NCBI GenBank assembly: GCA_029834535.1
Contig: JAQMWT010000504.1
Coordinates: 1 to 64,000, forward strand
From: Chrysophaeum taylorii
Taxonomy: Eukaryota > Sar > Pelagophyceae > Pelagomonadales > Pelagomonadaceae
DNA: 64,000 nt
Direction: 5' to 3'
Of the stretch, positions 47,693-58,673 are shown in pieces. Below the pieces are notes generated by a model, which had not been told where the DNA came from, made no database searches, and saw nothing but the letters and a program-made list of their open reading frames with translations. The translations under genes were made by a program, and so were the position numbers. Numbering within the stretch: the stretch's first letter is position 1; each line of letters begins with the position of its first letter.

Positions 47693-50600
47693 ATGCACGC
47701 AGACGGGCGCACTGAGCCGGATCCGACGACTTCGCCGTCTCGAGAGCAGAGCAGGTCCAGGGGGAGCTCGAGGCTGGTGCGCATTGCGACTAGGCTGTTG
47801 TCGAGCACATCGTCAATGGAAGCCGAGGCGCGATATCAGGAGACACCGGCCACAAACAATTCAACAGCGTCAAATGTGCCTCGTGAGCGGGTAGAGTATT
47901 TGTGGAATTTGGCGCGTTCGACCAAGACGTTGGTCAAGCTCGCGCGCACTTTCAACGCATACCGTCAAGTGCACGTCGACGAAACTACAACCCTGGACGC
48001 TTCCGAGCTGGAGCCCAAGAAGATGCCGCCGCGGACGCCAAAGGCAGCGAAGCAGATGGTCGATAGGAAGCGACGTTCTGCGCTGAAGGAGAACAACGGC
48101 GCGCTGGACTTTCCGAAGAGCTCCTGGATGATCAATCCCGATGGAAGGTTTTACTGGGTGTGGGCTGGGCTGATGCTCCCCGCGATGGCGTACGCGTCGC
48201 TCGTCACACCCTACGAGACTGCCTTTGTGAGCAAGCCATGCGCTCTCCTCTTTCCGAACCTCATCGTCGACACGTACTTCGTCATGGATGTGTTCGTCAA
48301 TTTTAACATTGGGAAATTCGACTGGCAGGCCGCACGGTGGATCACGTCGCGGACCGTCATTGTGAAGGGCTACCTGAAGGGTTGGTTTACCGTGGATCTC
48401 TTATCGTGCCTGCCGTTCGACATCATCGTCGCGTCAAGGGGCAGCTTCCTCGCTGGCATTAAGCTTGCTTTCGGATGCACCGGCGCGACGGGCTCGGAAC
48501 TAAAGATGCTGTCAATGCTTAAACTATTCCGGCTGCTCAAATTGCTGCGAGTACTACGCATCGGCAGGCTCGTCATGCGATTTGCAGCGTCGGTCAACAT
48601 CTCGTTCAAGACGCAAACTATCGTCAAGTTCGCTGTGGTAATCATGGCCGTTACTCACCTTTTTGCTTGCTTGATCCGAATCGTCGGTGACACCGAGGGT
48701 TGTCGGCGAACCTTTCGAAAGTCGCCGGACGATCCAGCATGCTGGCTCACGTCAATCCGCTTCTTTCGCAAGGGCATTTGGTACCAGTACATCGCGTCGT
48801 TAGATTGGGCGATCAAGGCTATGATCGGCGGATCGGCGTCGTTGACGTTCGGTGAGATGTTGCTCGGATTCATCTTTATGCTCGCGGGGCTCGTGTTGAC
48901 GTCTTACTTGGTTGGAGAGATTGCTAACGTGCTGGGAAACTTTGATCCCGCCCTCAATGACTTTCGGTCGACCATGGACAATCTGAATCAATACCTCAAA
49001 GATCAAAAGATCAACAACAGGTTGCAAGTTCAGCTGCGAGAGTATTTCATCAACAGCGAGGGCCTCTTTCGAAAAGCCTATCACAAAAGCATGCTGGAGA
49101 ACCTCAGTCCACAACTCCGGCGCAATGTCGCACAAGCCGAACTCGGTCGCTGGGTCCTCTCGTTGCCGTTTCTCAACGATGCGCTGCGGACGTGCGGCGG
49201 CCTCGAGCCGGGTGCAGATATCATGTTCCTTACGAAAGAGAAGCTCGAGGCCGAGAACGGCTGGTCGGAATCGGACCTCGTCCCCGCCCAGATCACTGAG
49301 GTCCATCAGTCGTTGACGTACTCTGTCCGCTACTACAACCTACACGCGATTCGCCGCCAGACCAATATCCACCACAGCAAAAAGCGAATGACGTTTAGAT
49401 CCGTCGCCAGGAACTACGCGAGAACCCATTGGGACGAGCAAGCGCTCGCATTGAAATCTCAAACTGAAGAAGGCGATCACCAGCAACCACTGACAACGAC
49501 GAAGGCACCATCTCTGGCGCGTTCGCCCAAGCCTCCATCGATATTCGGCCACGATCGAGCACGTGCTGACAACCTCCTCGATGCAAACTCGCGGATAAAA
49601 TCGTTCAAAGGATTGCAGCGGGAGATCCAACGCAACCCTCATTTATACGACTGCGAGCTTGTCGAGGAGGACCGCGTGGCGCACGATCAAATATTCATGC
49701 CCGAGTTTTCACTACTGCGTGGACGGCTGGCAGAGGCGAATCGCGAGTGGCGCCACCTCGTCGCCGAATTCTCACTCGCCTTGACACCAAAGATGTTCAT
49801 GATGAACGAACACATCATACGTCCCGGATCACTCAACACGCACCTGTACATGCTGATGGAGGGCCACGGCTACGTGAGCGACTACTGTCCAACGCAGTCG
49901 GGAAAGATGGGAACGGACGGGCAGTTGTCGCGGTGGCGCGCTGGCGAGGGCGCCAAGTCGGCGCGCTCATCTGACGAGATTCCCTCCAAGTCGGCCTGGA
50001 CCTTTAATCGGTACCTTACGGCGAAGAACTACGACGTAGTCGGCGTCGACATCATAAACACCCTGGTTGGCGCCCCGATGATCGTGCCAATCACCGCCAC
50101 TGCCGTCGGTATGTGTGACCTCCTGCTCTTGTGTGCCAAGTGTTCTGAGTTTTCGTTGGTACAGGACACGTTTTTTGCAACGTGCTGACGTCGCAGCAGC
50201 TCAACGACATCATGACGTTCGACGTTTACCCCAAGCTCACGGCCGAGGTGCGCAAGATGGCAGGCTGGCGGTTGTTCAAACGCGGCGTCGTGCGCCTTGG
50301 TAGCCTCGCCGCACAAGAACGCCGAGCGCGATTCCAGTATTGTCAGGCACGCCGCGTGCTCCAACGGCTCTGGTTCTACTCGAAGAGGATTGAAAAGCTG
50401 CGCGAGCCCGTCCTACCCTGGTCCGAGGACTATGTCTCCTCTGACCGCATCACCAAAATAGTGGAGTGCGCCGATCTGGAAGACGAGGAAAGCTGTTGCG
50501 CAGAACCTCGCCGACGGGTTTTCCGGGTTGGTGACCACGTCGAGGCAGTCTTTTGCGGAAAAAATTATAGGCTCAAGCGCCCAGCGATCGTGACAGGCGT

Positions 50601-51492
50601 TCACAGCAAACTACGCCACCACGATCCCACGAGCTACATGGTGCGGTTTACTGCTAAGACCCAGCGCATCCTGCACGCCGAGCGCGAGGGCGCGAGCGTC
50701 CAAGTTGTCAACCGCAGCGCTACCATGGCGAAAATCCTGGACCAAGGCAAGATCGAGGACGGCATTCTAGTCCACTTCAACTCCTTCTCGCTGCTCGGGA
50801 CCGTCTATCTCAAGGAGACGACCCAGGTCGTCGACCCCGAAGACGTCGAACCCTGTCACAAGCTCAACTCGCGCGTCAAGGTTCAACACCACCGTCAGGT
50901 TCTCGACGGTCGTATCTGCTGCCTCTACACCGACGGGACGTATAGCATCATCTACGACTACCACGAGTGCCGGGCGTCCGTGCTCACGTGGCTCTTCTGG
51001 CGCACGAACAAATACAGGCGTTGGTTATGGTGCGAGGCCGACCGCGTCATCGTCGATGTCATCACTTCCTGGCGGAAGATGTGTCGTCTCGACAAAGAGA
51101 TCGAGGAAGAAGAAACGATTGATCGTTTCGAAAACTCCGAATTTTGTGGTCCTCTAGGGTTGACAGGCTCTGGACAACGACCATCCTGTGACTTCGAAAG
51201 AAAGAGCAGCGAGCACTCTGTCGGCCGCCGTACGAGTAACGAGTCAGCCTCAAGGCCCTTTCCCAAGCGCCGCTTATCCCGAGAGCGAGACGTGAGCACC
51301 TCCGCCGCCATCATGAAAATCGAAGCGAAGTTTGATGCTCGCGTGAACAGTCTCAACTGCCAGCTCGAAACTCTTCACAACAAGGTCGACAACATGGTCC
51401 AACTCATGATGCGCATGCGCCTCCGAAACGAATCTCCGTCCTTCGGGGATGCTGCCACTCCAGAGCCGCGTACGAGTCTGCGTCGTGCCTAG
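47693..51492 (+). CDS. CNG/EAG-like six-TM channel with C-linker, degenerate cNBD and Tudor-like tail, two exons
   Basis: Exons 47693-50108 and 50165-51492 (56-nt GT-AG intron) encode about 1,247 aa. The ATG at 47474 would add 73 residues. S1-S6 span residues about 153-435, with S2/S3-like VDTYFVMDVFVNFNIG and WFTVDLLSCLPFDII and a basic S4 (KLFRLLKLLRVLRIGRLVMRF). The pore region reads ASLDWAIKAMIGGSASLTFGEMLL with no GYG/GFG filter. A C-linker follows (LRRNVAQAELGRWVLSLPFLNDAL). A cNBD-like segment (FMMNEHIIRPGSLNTHLYMLMEG) carries an insertion and lacks the usual phosphate-binding cassette. The tail has two Tudor/KOW-like segments (FRVGDHVEAVFCGKNY..., NSRVKVQHHRQVLDGRICCLYTDGTYSIIYD) and a terminal coiled coil that may tetramerise. 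Ion selectivity and ligand cannot be predicted. Confidence 0.9.
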
Positions 51493-52034
51493 CGTGTCAC
51501 CTCGTGTTGCAGTCCTTTCCACGGTCCTTGAGTGTCTTGTGGCAAAAGAGTTTGGCACTTGCCACGAGAATCACATAATATGCCTTACTATTTTAAGTCG
51601 ACTTATTATTACACACCACCCCTACAAACGTGTGCCGCATGCCCCGCGTTCTAACACTGCACTCACCCTGTTAGCAGACGACATTACGCACACCCCTGGG
51701 CATCGTTAGATATTGGTGGCGCCAATGTCCCGGTAGCTTGGTTTAATGAGAGTTTTCCCCTAAAGGAAAGGCCACGGTGCTGCCTGCCTGCCTGCCTGCC
51801 TGCGCGCGGGTGCTGGCTATAGTAGTGTCATTCACAGCCGCTGGTTCTTCTTCTTCAAATTACATGCTTGCGTGCTTTTCGAAGGAAGGATCGGACTCAC
51901 ATTATTATTATGTAGGAGCTCGACACAAGTGCCAGGAAGCGCTAGCATCGCTGAATCGTTGTGGTCGAGAGTTCGGCGACGAGAGCTCTCGCGTTATCGA
52001 GTGATATCGCGCCGCCGCAGCCGCGCCGCGGTGG
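51493..52034. other. convergent intergenic region
   Basis: About 540 bp between the channel and methyltransferase stops. Contains (TGCC)n at 51780-51804 and short ATT and CTT repeats. No gene recognised. Confidence 0.55.
51780..51804 (+). repeat. (TGCC)n microsatellite
   Basis: Five TGCC units in the convergent region between the channel and methyltransferase genes. Confidence 0.9.
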
Positions 52035-53045
52035 TTACGTAGCCCGCGGCAGTACTGTCGTGCGTCCTAAGGAGTAGTTTCCGGGAGGAGCGTCGTCCGG
52101 GGGTCGGGCGACTAGGCGTCCGTCACGGTCGAAGTGGTAGAGCTTGAGGTCGTCGGCCTTACCGAGCACGAAAGGCAGGCCGGCGTGGCTCCGCCAGGTT
52201 TTCCCGCGAATGAAATTAAGAATGGCTTCGACGGGGTCGTCTGAGATTCGCCAGTCGAGGATGGGCTCATTGAAGCCGAACATGCGTTTTCGCTGTGGCC
52301 TGTCGAAGTAACCGAGGCGGTCCCAGTCGCCGATCGAATACCGAGGGAAGGCGGCGCGGTGAGCGTCGAGAGCGACGAGCACGTCGCGCCTGACGTAGAG
52401 CGCGTTGTTCCAGTCGAGGCGGACGAGGCGGTAGCCGGCGGGCTCGAGGAGGGCGCGCACTTGATAGGCGAGCGAGCAACCATAAAAATGGCCGCGTCTC
52501 TCCGAGTTGAAGCTCGCGGCGCTCGCCGGTTGTAGCAGCGCGAAGAAGACCGTCGGGGGAAATTTTACGTTGACCTCGGTGACGATGGCCTTGGGCCGGA
52601 ATCGTTCACGGAAGAGAAGGGCGTCGAGGACGACGCAATCGAACGAGTCGATGTCAATCTTGACGAGGTCCGGCCGTCGCGTCGAGTTGACGACGGCGCT
52701 TCGAAGAGCCGCGTCGATGATCGCGCCCGCCGTCTCGGGTTCGACCAGCGCAATCCTCTTGGCGATGCGCGTCGAGGGAAACCGTTGGTCCATCTTTGCA
52801 CGCTGCGCCTCGTCGGCGTCGATCATCACACCTGCCCAGCCGCGATCGTACAGTGCGAACACGGGGTCGGCGTCTCGCACGCCCGCCCCGATGTCGATGG
52901 CAATGTGGTTCAATTTTCCTTCGCCTTCCAACGTGTCGAAGAAGGACACAAGGTCTAGTCCGGAGGAGCCACCAGCGCGAGTGCTCCACGACATCGTCGC
53001 CGCGACGACGACCCAAAAGCCCCGCATGCCAGCGCTACGTTGCAT
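52035..53045 (-). CDS. secreted or ER FkbM-like SAM methyltransferase
   Basis: Single exon, 336 aa from the ATG at 53045; the in-frame Met at residue 7 is an equally good start, because TATAAA-like sequence touches the first ATG. The N-terminus (GFWVVVAATMSW) resembles a signal peptide. Residues about 45-160 fit the FkbM/class-I methyltransferase fold: HIAIDIGAGVRDADPVFALYDRGWAGVMIDADE (SAM motif I and the acidic end of strand 2), then PDLVKIDIDSFDCVVLDALL and RPKAIVTEVN. The rest (GYRLVRLDWNNALYVRRDV, PRYSIGDWDRLGYFDRPQ) has no recognised function. FkbM enzymes often O-methylate sugars or polyketides; a role in extracellular or Golgi glycan modification is inferred. Confidence 0.8.
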   Translation of the reverse strand: MQRSAGMRGFWVVVAATMSWSTRAGGSSGLDLVSFFDTLEGEGKLNHIAIDIGAGVRDADPVFALYDRGWAGVMIDADEAQRAKMDQRFPSTRIAKRIALVEPETAGAIIDAALRSAVVNSTRRPDLVKIDIDSFDCVVLDALLFRERFRPKAIVTEVNVKFPPTVFFALLQPASAASFNSERRGHFYGCSLAYQVRALLEPAGYRLVRLDWNNALYVRRDVLVALDAHRAAFPRYSIGDWDRLGYFDRPQRKRMFGFNEPILDWRISDDPVEAILNFIRGKTWRSHAGLPFVLGKADDLKLYHFDRDGRLVARPPDDAPPGNYSLGRTTVLPRAT

Positions 53046-53285
53046 ATAAATTTCCGGGGGTGTGGGTCGACACTAAAAATTACAGTTTTGTTGTAAGGGC
53101 CGCACCATGGACCGAACAAAGCAATGTGAGACGCTCGGGCGTACTCCCGACCACTCTCCGTTCGGACTGGGGCACGCCATAACCCCGTTTGACGTGATCA
53201 TGGTATGGTGTTGGGTAATGTTTAGCAGTACCCGGCACTACAACTTACCAGGCATGCGGAAGGAGAGGATGGCCCACTAGGGGTA
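53046..53285. other. upstream region of the methyltransferase gene
   Basis: 240 bp with a TATATG/TATAAA overlap at 53043-53050 and otherwise no recognisable elements. Confidence 0.4.
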
Positions 53286-54671
53286 CTAGGTGTCGAAACA
53301 AGCAAGACCGTAGCTCCCGGAGTGTCGGTGGGGTCCCTGGGGACTCTTTGGGGCGGGTCTGAGGTCGTTGGTTAGTTCGTGGCTGGGGTCGCCGACGGCG
53401 GCGACGACCGTGACCGACCTCGCGCTCGAATTCGGCGTAGCATCATCTGGCACGGCAAATGCAAGATCCTCCAGCGCCTTTTTGCACGCCTTCTTACTGC
53501 ACCGCTTCCGTTTGAGGTCCGCGCAGATCTCGCAGTACTTGAGTTTGCTGGCGTCGCAGACGGCGCCGTTGTCAAGGCCGCAGACGCAGCCGTCCTTGCA
53601 GCGCTGCCGCGCCTCGAAGAGCGCCGAGACAGCCGCGTCTATCGCGGCCCGCACAGGCCCCAGCACATCATGACAGTGTTGCACTCGCGGTAATCTTAGG
53701 CCTCGGCCCAGCAGACGTCACCCTTGCCGACCGCAAACTTGGTCTTGGCGTTCACTTTGTTGTCGGCGTAGTCCACGAACTGGGGCGTCTCGTCGAGCTC
53801 CACGAACTGGGGCGTGTCGTCGAGCTTCAGGACAAGGCGGGGGTCCGATATGGCGCCTTGCTCGTCCATAATCCCCGCGGCCTTGAGCTCGGCGCGAAGT
53901 CCGTGGATGCCTGCAAAGTCCTCCTCGACCATCTCGTTGCAGTTCACGGCGGCACGCTTCGCCTCGAATTTTATGCTTGATCTTCGTGCTGATCCGGTGC
54001 GAGTTGCGGGCGAAGAAACCTATGAAGAATTTTTCCGAGGGCGAATGGCCGCACACATGTTTGCTGTTGGCGTTGTTGAACGGGACTTTCTTGCGTCCGT
54101 CGCGCAGGTTCTGACGTCGAGGATTGAGTAAAATATGGCGCACTTTAACTCCAATCTCTTCGCAGCTTGGCGCGGCGCGGGCCTTGTTGCTCTCAACGAT
54201 CCATTTCACAAGCGCCTACTCCTCCTTTGGCGTGAGCAACATCCGCTCCGAGCGAGTGTGCGTCACGCTCCTTCTGTCGATCGTCGAGCTGTCTCAAGGT
54301 GATGAGCTCAATCCGCTCTGGGTGGTCAGTCATGCACTTCTTGGCCCCTACTCCTTCCTTCTCGCAATACGCCTAAGGCCTCCGCGAAGACTTTCTGCTG
54401 CTGGCGTTTCTTTCCCTTCGGAGCCGTTTTTTCTCGCTGCCGCTTCTCCCGGGCTGTCATAGGGGCCCCGCCCAGGCTTCTTCCATGCCACCTTCGGCTT
54501 GGCCCTGGTTGTGGCGTTCCTAGCTGCGGAAGCAAGTTTACCCATCAACGGACATTCAACGATATGTTCCTCTGGCTCAACTACATGTATTCCTTGTGAA
54601 ACTTTGCAGGACATACTGTTCTTTTCGCAAAACTCTATGGGGTTTGGATGGATTTTCGCGACGGCTCTCAA
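53286..54671 (-). mobile_element. decayed DDE (pogo/CENP-B-like) DNA transposon
   Basis: Minus-strand pieces in several frames fit a DDE transposase: a basic N-terminal part (about 54350-54535; TAREKRQREKTAPKGKKR), the helix-turn-helix stretch REGVGAKKCMTDHPERIEL (about 54300-54360), KWIVESNKARAAPSCEEIGVKVRHIL with PSEKFFIGFFARNSHRISTKIKHK (54000-54209), and a catalytic-core-like LKLDDTPQFV and DETPQFVDYADNKVN (53700-53900). RECNTVMMCWGLCG lies at about 53650-53700 and a Cys-rich tail (CKDGCVCG, YCEICADLKRKRCSKKACK) at 53440-53600. At least four frame changes interrupt it and I see no inverted termini. PQFVELDETPQFV suggests a local duplication of the catalytic motif. Confidence 0.65.
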
Positions 54672-55202
54672 ACGAGTGCCGCTGGTCTCGATGTGCGCCG
54701 GCGTGCGTCGTAGCCCAAGGCGAGAGGTTCAGCGACTTGTTCCCACCTCGCACGACCGCGCTCGGCGCAGCAGTCCTCCAGAGAAGCGGGAATAGAACCA
54801 AAGGATGCGAATCCTGAATCCGAAAAAGGTGCTGCAACGTCAGAATTTCTCTCTCTCCAAAACTGATGACGTCGAGCTGACTCAGCCTTTCTACAAAGTT
54901 AGAGGTACTCTATTCATCTCAATGCACTCAGATTCTCTGACGTCGCTTGCCTACAACTTGACGGCAACCTGACCTCGGCTTCCGAGTTGTCCAACTCCGA
55001 CGCGTGCACGCGGGTGCCCTCCTCGCGCACACGCGGACAGCCCTCGCGACGGGCCTCACGCGCCACGACTCGAGGTGGGACGCCCCCTCGGCGCGCGAGC
55101 GACGCAAACGCCGACGCGATCATCGCCGTCGCGGTGCTGGCGTGATTTGACGCGGCAACAAGACACCGAAGAACCTTCTCGTCCCCACAGTTTTGCCACC
55201 AC
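54672..55202. other. upstream region of the ROCO gene
   Basis: About 530 bp with no recognisable gene; the ROCO promoter presumably lies here. Confidence 0.4.
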
Positions 55203-58200
55203 ATGGGCTCGTGCACGAGCCGCCGCGCTCGACGGACGGAGCCCGCACCAGATCGACCGGCGGAGCCGCCAAAGTGGCGCTGGGAGGCGAAGCGCAACGC
55301 CATTGTCACCGACGACGGCGCGACGATCGACTTCTATGGCGAAGCCGGCGCAACGGCCGACCTCTTTGGCAAACGTGGACGCCGGGAGCCGACGATTCTT
55401 ACCCGGGAGGAACTGTCGCGGGTGACTGACGACGACGTCATCTGTCTGCTGACACCCGGAGTCGTGCGGGTCGTGTTAAGGGGATGTGCAAACCTCACGG
55501 ACGCGGCGATCACGGCGGTCGCTGACAAGTGCCCAAACCTTGAGGAGCTCTACGTCTCGCGGTGCGGGAACCTGATGGACGCTGCGATCAGGGCGGTCGC
55601 CATGAGGTGCAAGAACCTCGCGAAACTCAACGTCTCGTGGTGCCACAATCTCACGGACGTGGCGATCACGGCGGTCGCCAACAACTGCCCGAAATTCGCG
55701 CAGCTCAACGTCTCGAAGTGCGTGAACCTCACGGACGCGGCGATCACGGCGGTCGCCGAGAACTGCCCGAACCTCGTAGAGCTCTACTTCTCGGGCTGCA
55801 CGAAGGTCACGGACGCGGCGATTACGGTGGTCGCTGAAAGGTGCGCGCACCTCGCGGCGCTCCGCGCCCATAGTTGTGGTCTCACCGCGTTGCCGGACAC
55901 CATGGGCAGCCTTTCCAAGCTCAAGATCCTCGACCTGAACAACAACGAACTCACGGAACTTCCACGGTCGATCGCCGAGCTCGACGCGACCTGCAGACTC
56001 GATCTTTACGGCAACCCACTCCAGAAGCCGCCGCGCGAGGTCGCAGAACAGGGCATTCCTGCCATCCGACGGTACTTCGAGCAGCTCAAAGCCGGCGCCA
56101 TCGTCGCGACGCAGCTGAAGATCGTCCTGTGTGGAGACGGCGGAGCCGGTAAAACCAGTCTCCGGAACGCGTTTGCCGGCCGCCCGAATCCTCGCCAAGC
56201 TCCAGACGCGCGAACGATCCACCTCGACCGCGAGAGCGTCCGCGTCCCCGTCGTCAAGGACGACGACAAAGTCAAGGAGTTGACATTCAACTTTGTCGAC
56301 CTGGGCGGCCAAGAGAACTACGTCTACGCCCAGGCACCATTTCTTACGAAATCAGCGCTGTTCGTGCTCGTCGTCGAGGTCCTAAAAGCTTGCCCGGAAA
56401 ACGCCGACGCAGCCGTGTTGCGATTCATCACTCTAATCCAGACGCGTGTTGCTGATGCCACGGTCCTGCCCCTCGTGTCAAAGATCGATGAACTCGAATT
56501 CGACGACGATGGCGTGGAGCGCTGCGACTGGCTTCTGCGTGTCGTCAACGAGCGGCTCGCTGCGTGGCGCGAGGCTGTTCAGCGCAGAAACGAGCGCGAA
56601 GGCAAGCCTGATAAGGTGATCCCATTGATTCACGCCGAGAAACCCGTGCTCACCGTCACTGTCGGCGAGGAGTTGAAGCAATCGCGGGGCGTCGTTGGTT
56701 TTAGAGACGCCGTCGCTCAACTGGCTCGATCAAGTTTGTTCCCGACAGTTGGACAAGAAATACCAACTTCGTGGTTCGAGGTCTGGCAGTTTCTCCGCGC
56801 GATCGCCGAGCACGGCGACGAGAACAAGGCCATTGAGGCAATGCTGAAAGGCACTGCCATCAGACCGCTCGGCGTCGACGACATGGGGCTGTCTGCCGAG
56901 GGCGCGTATCGCCCGATTAACGAGCTGCGTGCCGCTTGGAGCATCTACTGCGAACATGTTGAAAGGAGGGGCGACCCGGACGCAATGTTCTTCGACGCGC
57001 TACAGCTCTTAGAAGCGCAGGGTGGGTTCTTCGTCGACGCAGGACTGGCGTTCCTGCAACCGCGGTTGATCATCGATCTCATCAAGCCGCTCGTCGATCA
57101 GACGCTGACGATGGAGATCGTGGAGTCGGATGACTTTCAAAAGCAGTGTGACAATTTCGTGGCGTCACACACTTCCATCGTTCCCGATACTCTCCGAAAT
57201 CAGGTGGTATCTTTCGCGCACTCTGGCGAGTTGGGCCCGGTGGCGCTCGTCTTTTTGTGGCGAGGACTTCCCCACGTCAAACACGAGCATTATGGCCAGA
57301 TTCTGCAGATCTTGCACAGGTCCGGAGTCATCTTCGTACAAGAGAAAGAGAACCAAGACCAAGTCGCCGTCGTGTTCGCGCACCTGCCGCCGAACGTACC
57401 CGACGCGCAACTAGCCAACGCGTGGCCGGAGTCGAGACCCACGGACGTGTCGCAAAGCGACATGAATGTCAAATTCTACAGTGGTGGTTGTCCGGCCGCG
57501 TTCCTTCAGCGCATCGTCGCCGCAATGCACCGATTTGGTGTGTCACTCTGCGCCTGGCGCAAGGGCGTCGTTGTCTATCACCGCGATGGTACTGTATACG
57601 TGCGATTGGTGAACGAGGATTCGCCCGTCCCGACGCTTGTCTTCTCTGTTCGAATGAAGTCGGGCAAGCCCGATCCGCGGATGTGGTTTTCTCGAGTCAT
57701 CGAGCTGCTCAGGATGGAAGCCGAGCGCTTGCCTGGAATGGATTGCGGTGCTCTTGTTTGTTGTTCGAGCTTGGATTGCCCACGCAACGACATACACACG
57801 GTCGTTTGGGCCTCAAAGCGAGAGTACAACTTGAGCAGCGACTGCAAGTGTGGAACCCCTTTGCTCGGCAAGGCGCCACAAGACCGCCGTGCAAGCAACC
57901 GCGCTCTCCTGGAACTGCTGGTGCAGAAGGCCGATCGCACGTACGGTGCTGTCCAGAAGATCCCCGCGGCCATCAAAGAGAGCAGGGACGCAATCCTGAA
58001 TACCATGGTCGAGTTGGCGAACGGCGCCAGCAAGTACCCTTCGCTGTTCTACGTGGTGCCGGTTCCGTCGTCATCGACCGGCGGACTGATGCGACCGCGC
58101 TCGTTCTTCGAGGAAGAGATGATGATTGTCTTCGTGTGCGCCGAGTCGAAACGCTCAGTCCTGTATGACGGCAAGCCGGGACTCAAGTTCTCGGTGTTGC

Positions 58201-58673
58201 GTCGGTCAGTCAGAACCAAGGTCGTCGCCGCCGCAACGTTCTGGAGGAAGTACGGTCGGATCGCCCAAGTCGCGGCGTCGTTGCTGACCACTGCGGTTAA
58301 CGCCGCGGTGAACGTCAAGCTCGAGGACCTCGTCCCCAAGGAGGTGTCTTCGGTCGTCGGTGCCGTCACAACGAAGGCCGAATTCATCGAGAAGTACGCC
58401 GGCATGATCAGCGACGCCGTCGACAAGGGCATGCAGTACGTCGACATGGTTGAGAAGTTGGAGAAACAGCGGTCTCGCGCGGACTCCGCCGGCAGCCGCG
58501 ACGGAGTCGAGGACCGCGTCGAGGACGAGAATATCGAAGAAATGAAGCAGGAGTACGACGACTACCTCCAAGAGTTCCTCGATGGCGTCCGCTTCGACAG
58601 GTCCAAGTTGCCGATGGAGTACCGGCAACTCCAAAACGGGACGATGGGCTGGGCTCTGAAGCGGCGCGCCTGA
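55203..58673 (+). CDS. ROCO protein: LRR-Roc-COR GTPase with acylated N-terminus
   Basis: Single exon, 1,156 aa. The N-terminus MGSCTSRR fits myristoylation (Gly2, Ser6) with a palmitoylatable Cys4. Residues about 90-225 are five near-identical 26-aa Cys-containing LRRs (LTDAAITAVAENCPNLVELYFSGC), followed by two to three plain LRRs. The Roc GTPase has the P-loop GDGGAGKTS (about 309-317), G3 VDLGGQENY and G4 SKID (about 425). A COR domain follows (about 500-700; GVDDMGLSAEGAYRPINELRAAW...GGFFVDAGLAFLQPRLIIDLI). The remaining about 450 residues have no kinase domain; they include a Cys-containing segment (CCSSLDCPRND, CKCGTPLLG) and a terminal coiled coil. ROCO GTPases dimerise through COR. 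Signalling at the plasma membrane is inferred from acylation. Confidence 0.95.
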   Translation: MGSCTSRRARRTEPAPDRPAEPPKWRWEAKRNAIVTDDGATIDFYGEAGATADLFGKRGRREPTILTREELSRVTDDDVICLLTPGVVRVVLRGCANLTDAAITAVADKCPNLEELYVSRCGNLMDAAIRAVAMRCKNLAKLNVSWCHNLTDVAITAVANNCPKFAQLNVSKCVNLTDAAITAVAENCPNLVELYFSGCTKVTDAAITVVAERCAHLAALRAHSCGLTALPDTMGSLSKLKILDLNNNELTELPRSIAELDATCRLDLYGNPLQKPPREVAEQGIPAIRRYFEQLKAGAIVATQLKIVLCGDGGAGKTSLRNAFAGRPNPRQAPDARTIHLDRESVRVPVVKDDDKVKELTFNFVDLGGQENYVYAQAPFLTKSALFVLVVEVLKACPENADAAVLRFITLIQTRVADATVLPLVSKIDELEFDDDGVERCDWLLRVVNERLAAWREAVQRRNEREGKPDKVIPLIHAEKPVLTVTVGEELKQSRGVVGFRDAVAQLARSSLFPTVGQEIPTSWFEVWQFLRAIAEHGDENKAIEAMLKGTAIRPLGVDDMGLSAEGAYRPINELRAAWSIYCEHVERRGDPDAMFFDALQLLEAQGGFFVDAGLAFLQPRLIIDLIKPLVDQTLTMEIVESDDFQKQCDNFVASHTSIVPDTLRNQVVSFAHSGELGPVALVFLWRGLPHVKHEHYGQILQILHRSGVIFVQEKENQDQVAVVFAHLPPNVPDAQLANAWPESRPTDVSQSDMNVKFYSGGCPAAFLQRIVAAMHRFGVSLCAWRKGVVVYHRDGTVYVRLVNEDSPVPTLVFSVRMKSGKPDPRMWFSRVIELLRMEAERLPGMDCGALVCCSSLDCPRNDIHTVVWASKREYNLSSDCKCGTPLLGKAPQDRRASNRALLELLVQKADRTYGAVQKIPAAIKESRDAILNTMVELANGASKYPSLFYVVPVPSSSTGGLMRPRSFFEEEMMIVFVCAESKRSVLYDGKPGLKFSVLRRSVRTKVVAAATFWRKYGRIAQVAASLLTTAVNAAVNVKLEDLVPKEVSSVVGAVTTKAEFIEKYAGMISDAVDKGMQYVDMVEKLEKQRSRADSAGSRDGVEDRVEDENIEEMKQEYDDYLQEFLDGVRFDRSKLPMEYRQLQNGTMGWALKRRA
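55484..55875 (+). repeat. five 78-bp repeats encoding Cys-containing LRRs
   Basis: Units with an exact 78-bp period around CACGGACGCGGCGATCACGG. DNA similarity is high enough to look like recent unit duplication, which would let repeat number vary between strains. Confidence 0.9.

Noticed and set aside
54914-55309. 131-codon minus-strand frame upstream of and overlapping the ROCO start
   Set aside because: Overlaps the ROCO coding start and is Arg/Ala-rich without motifs.
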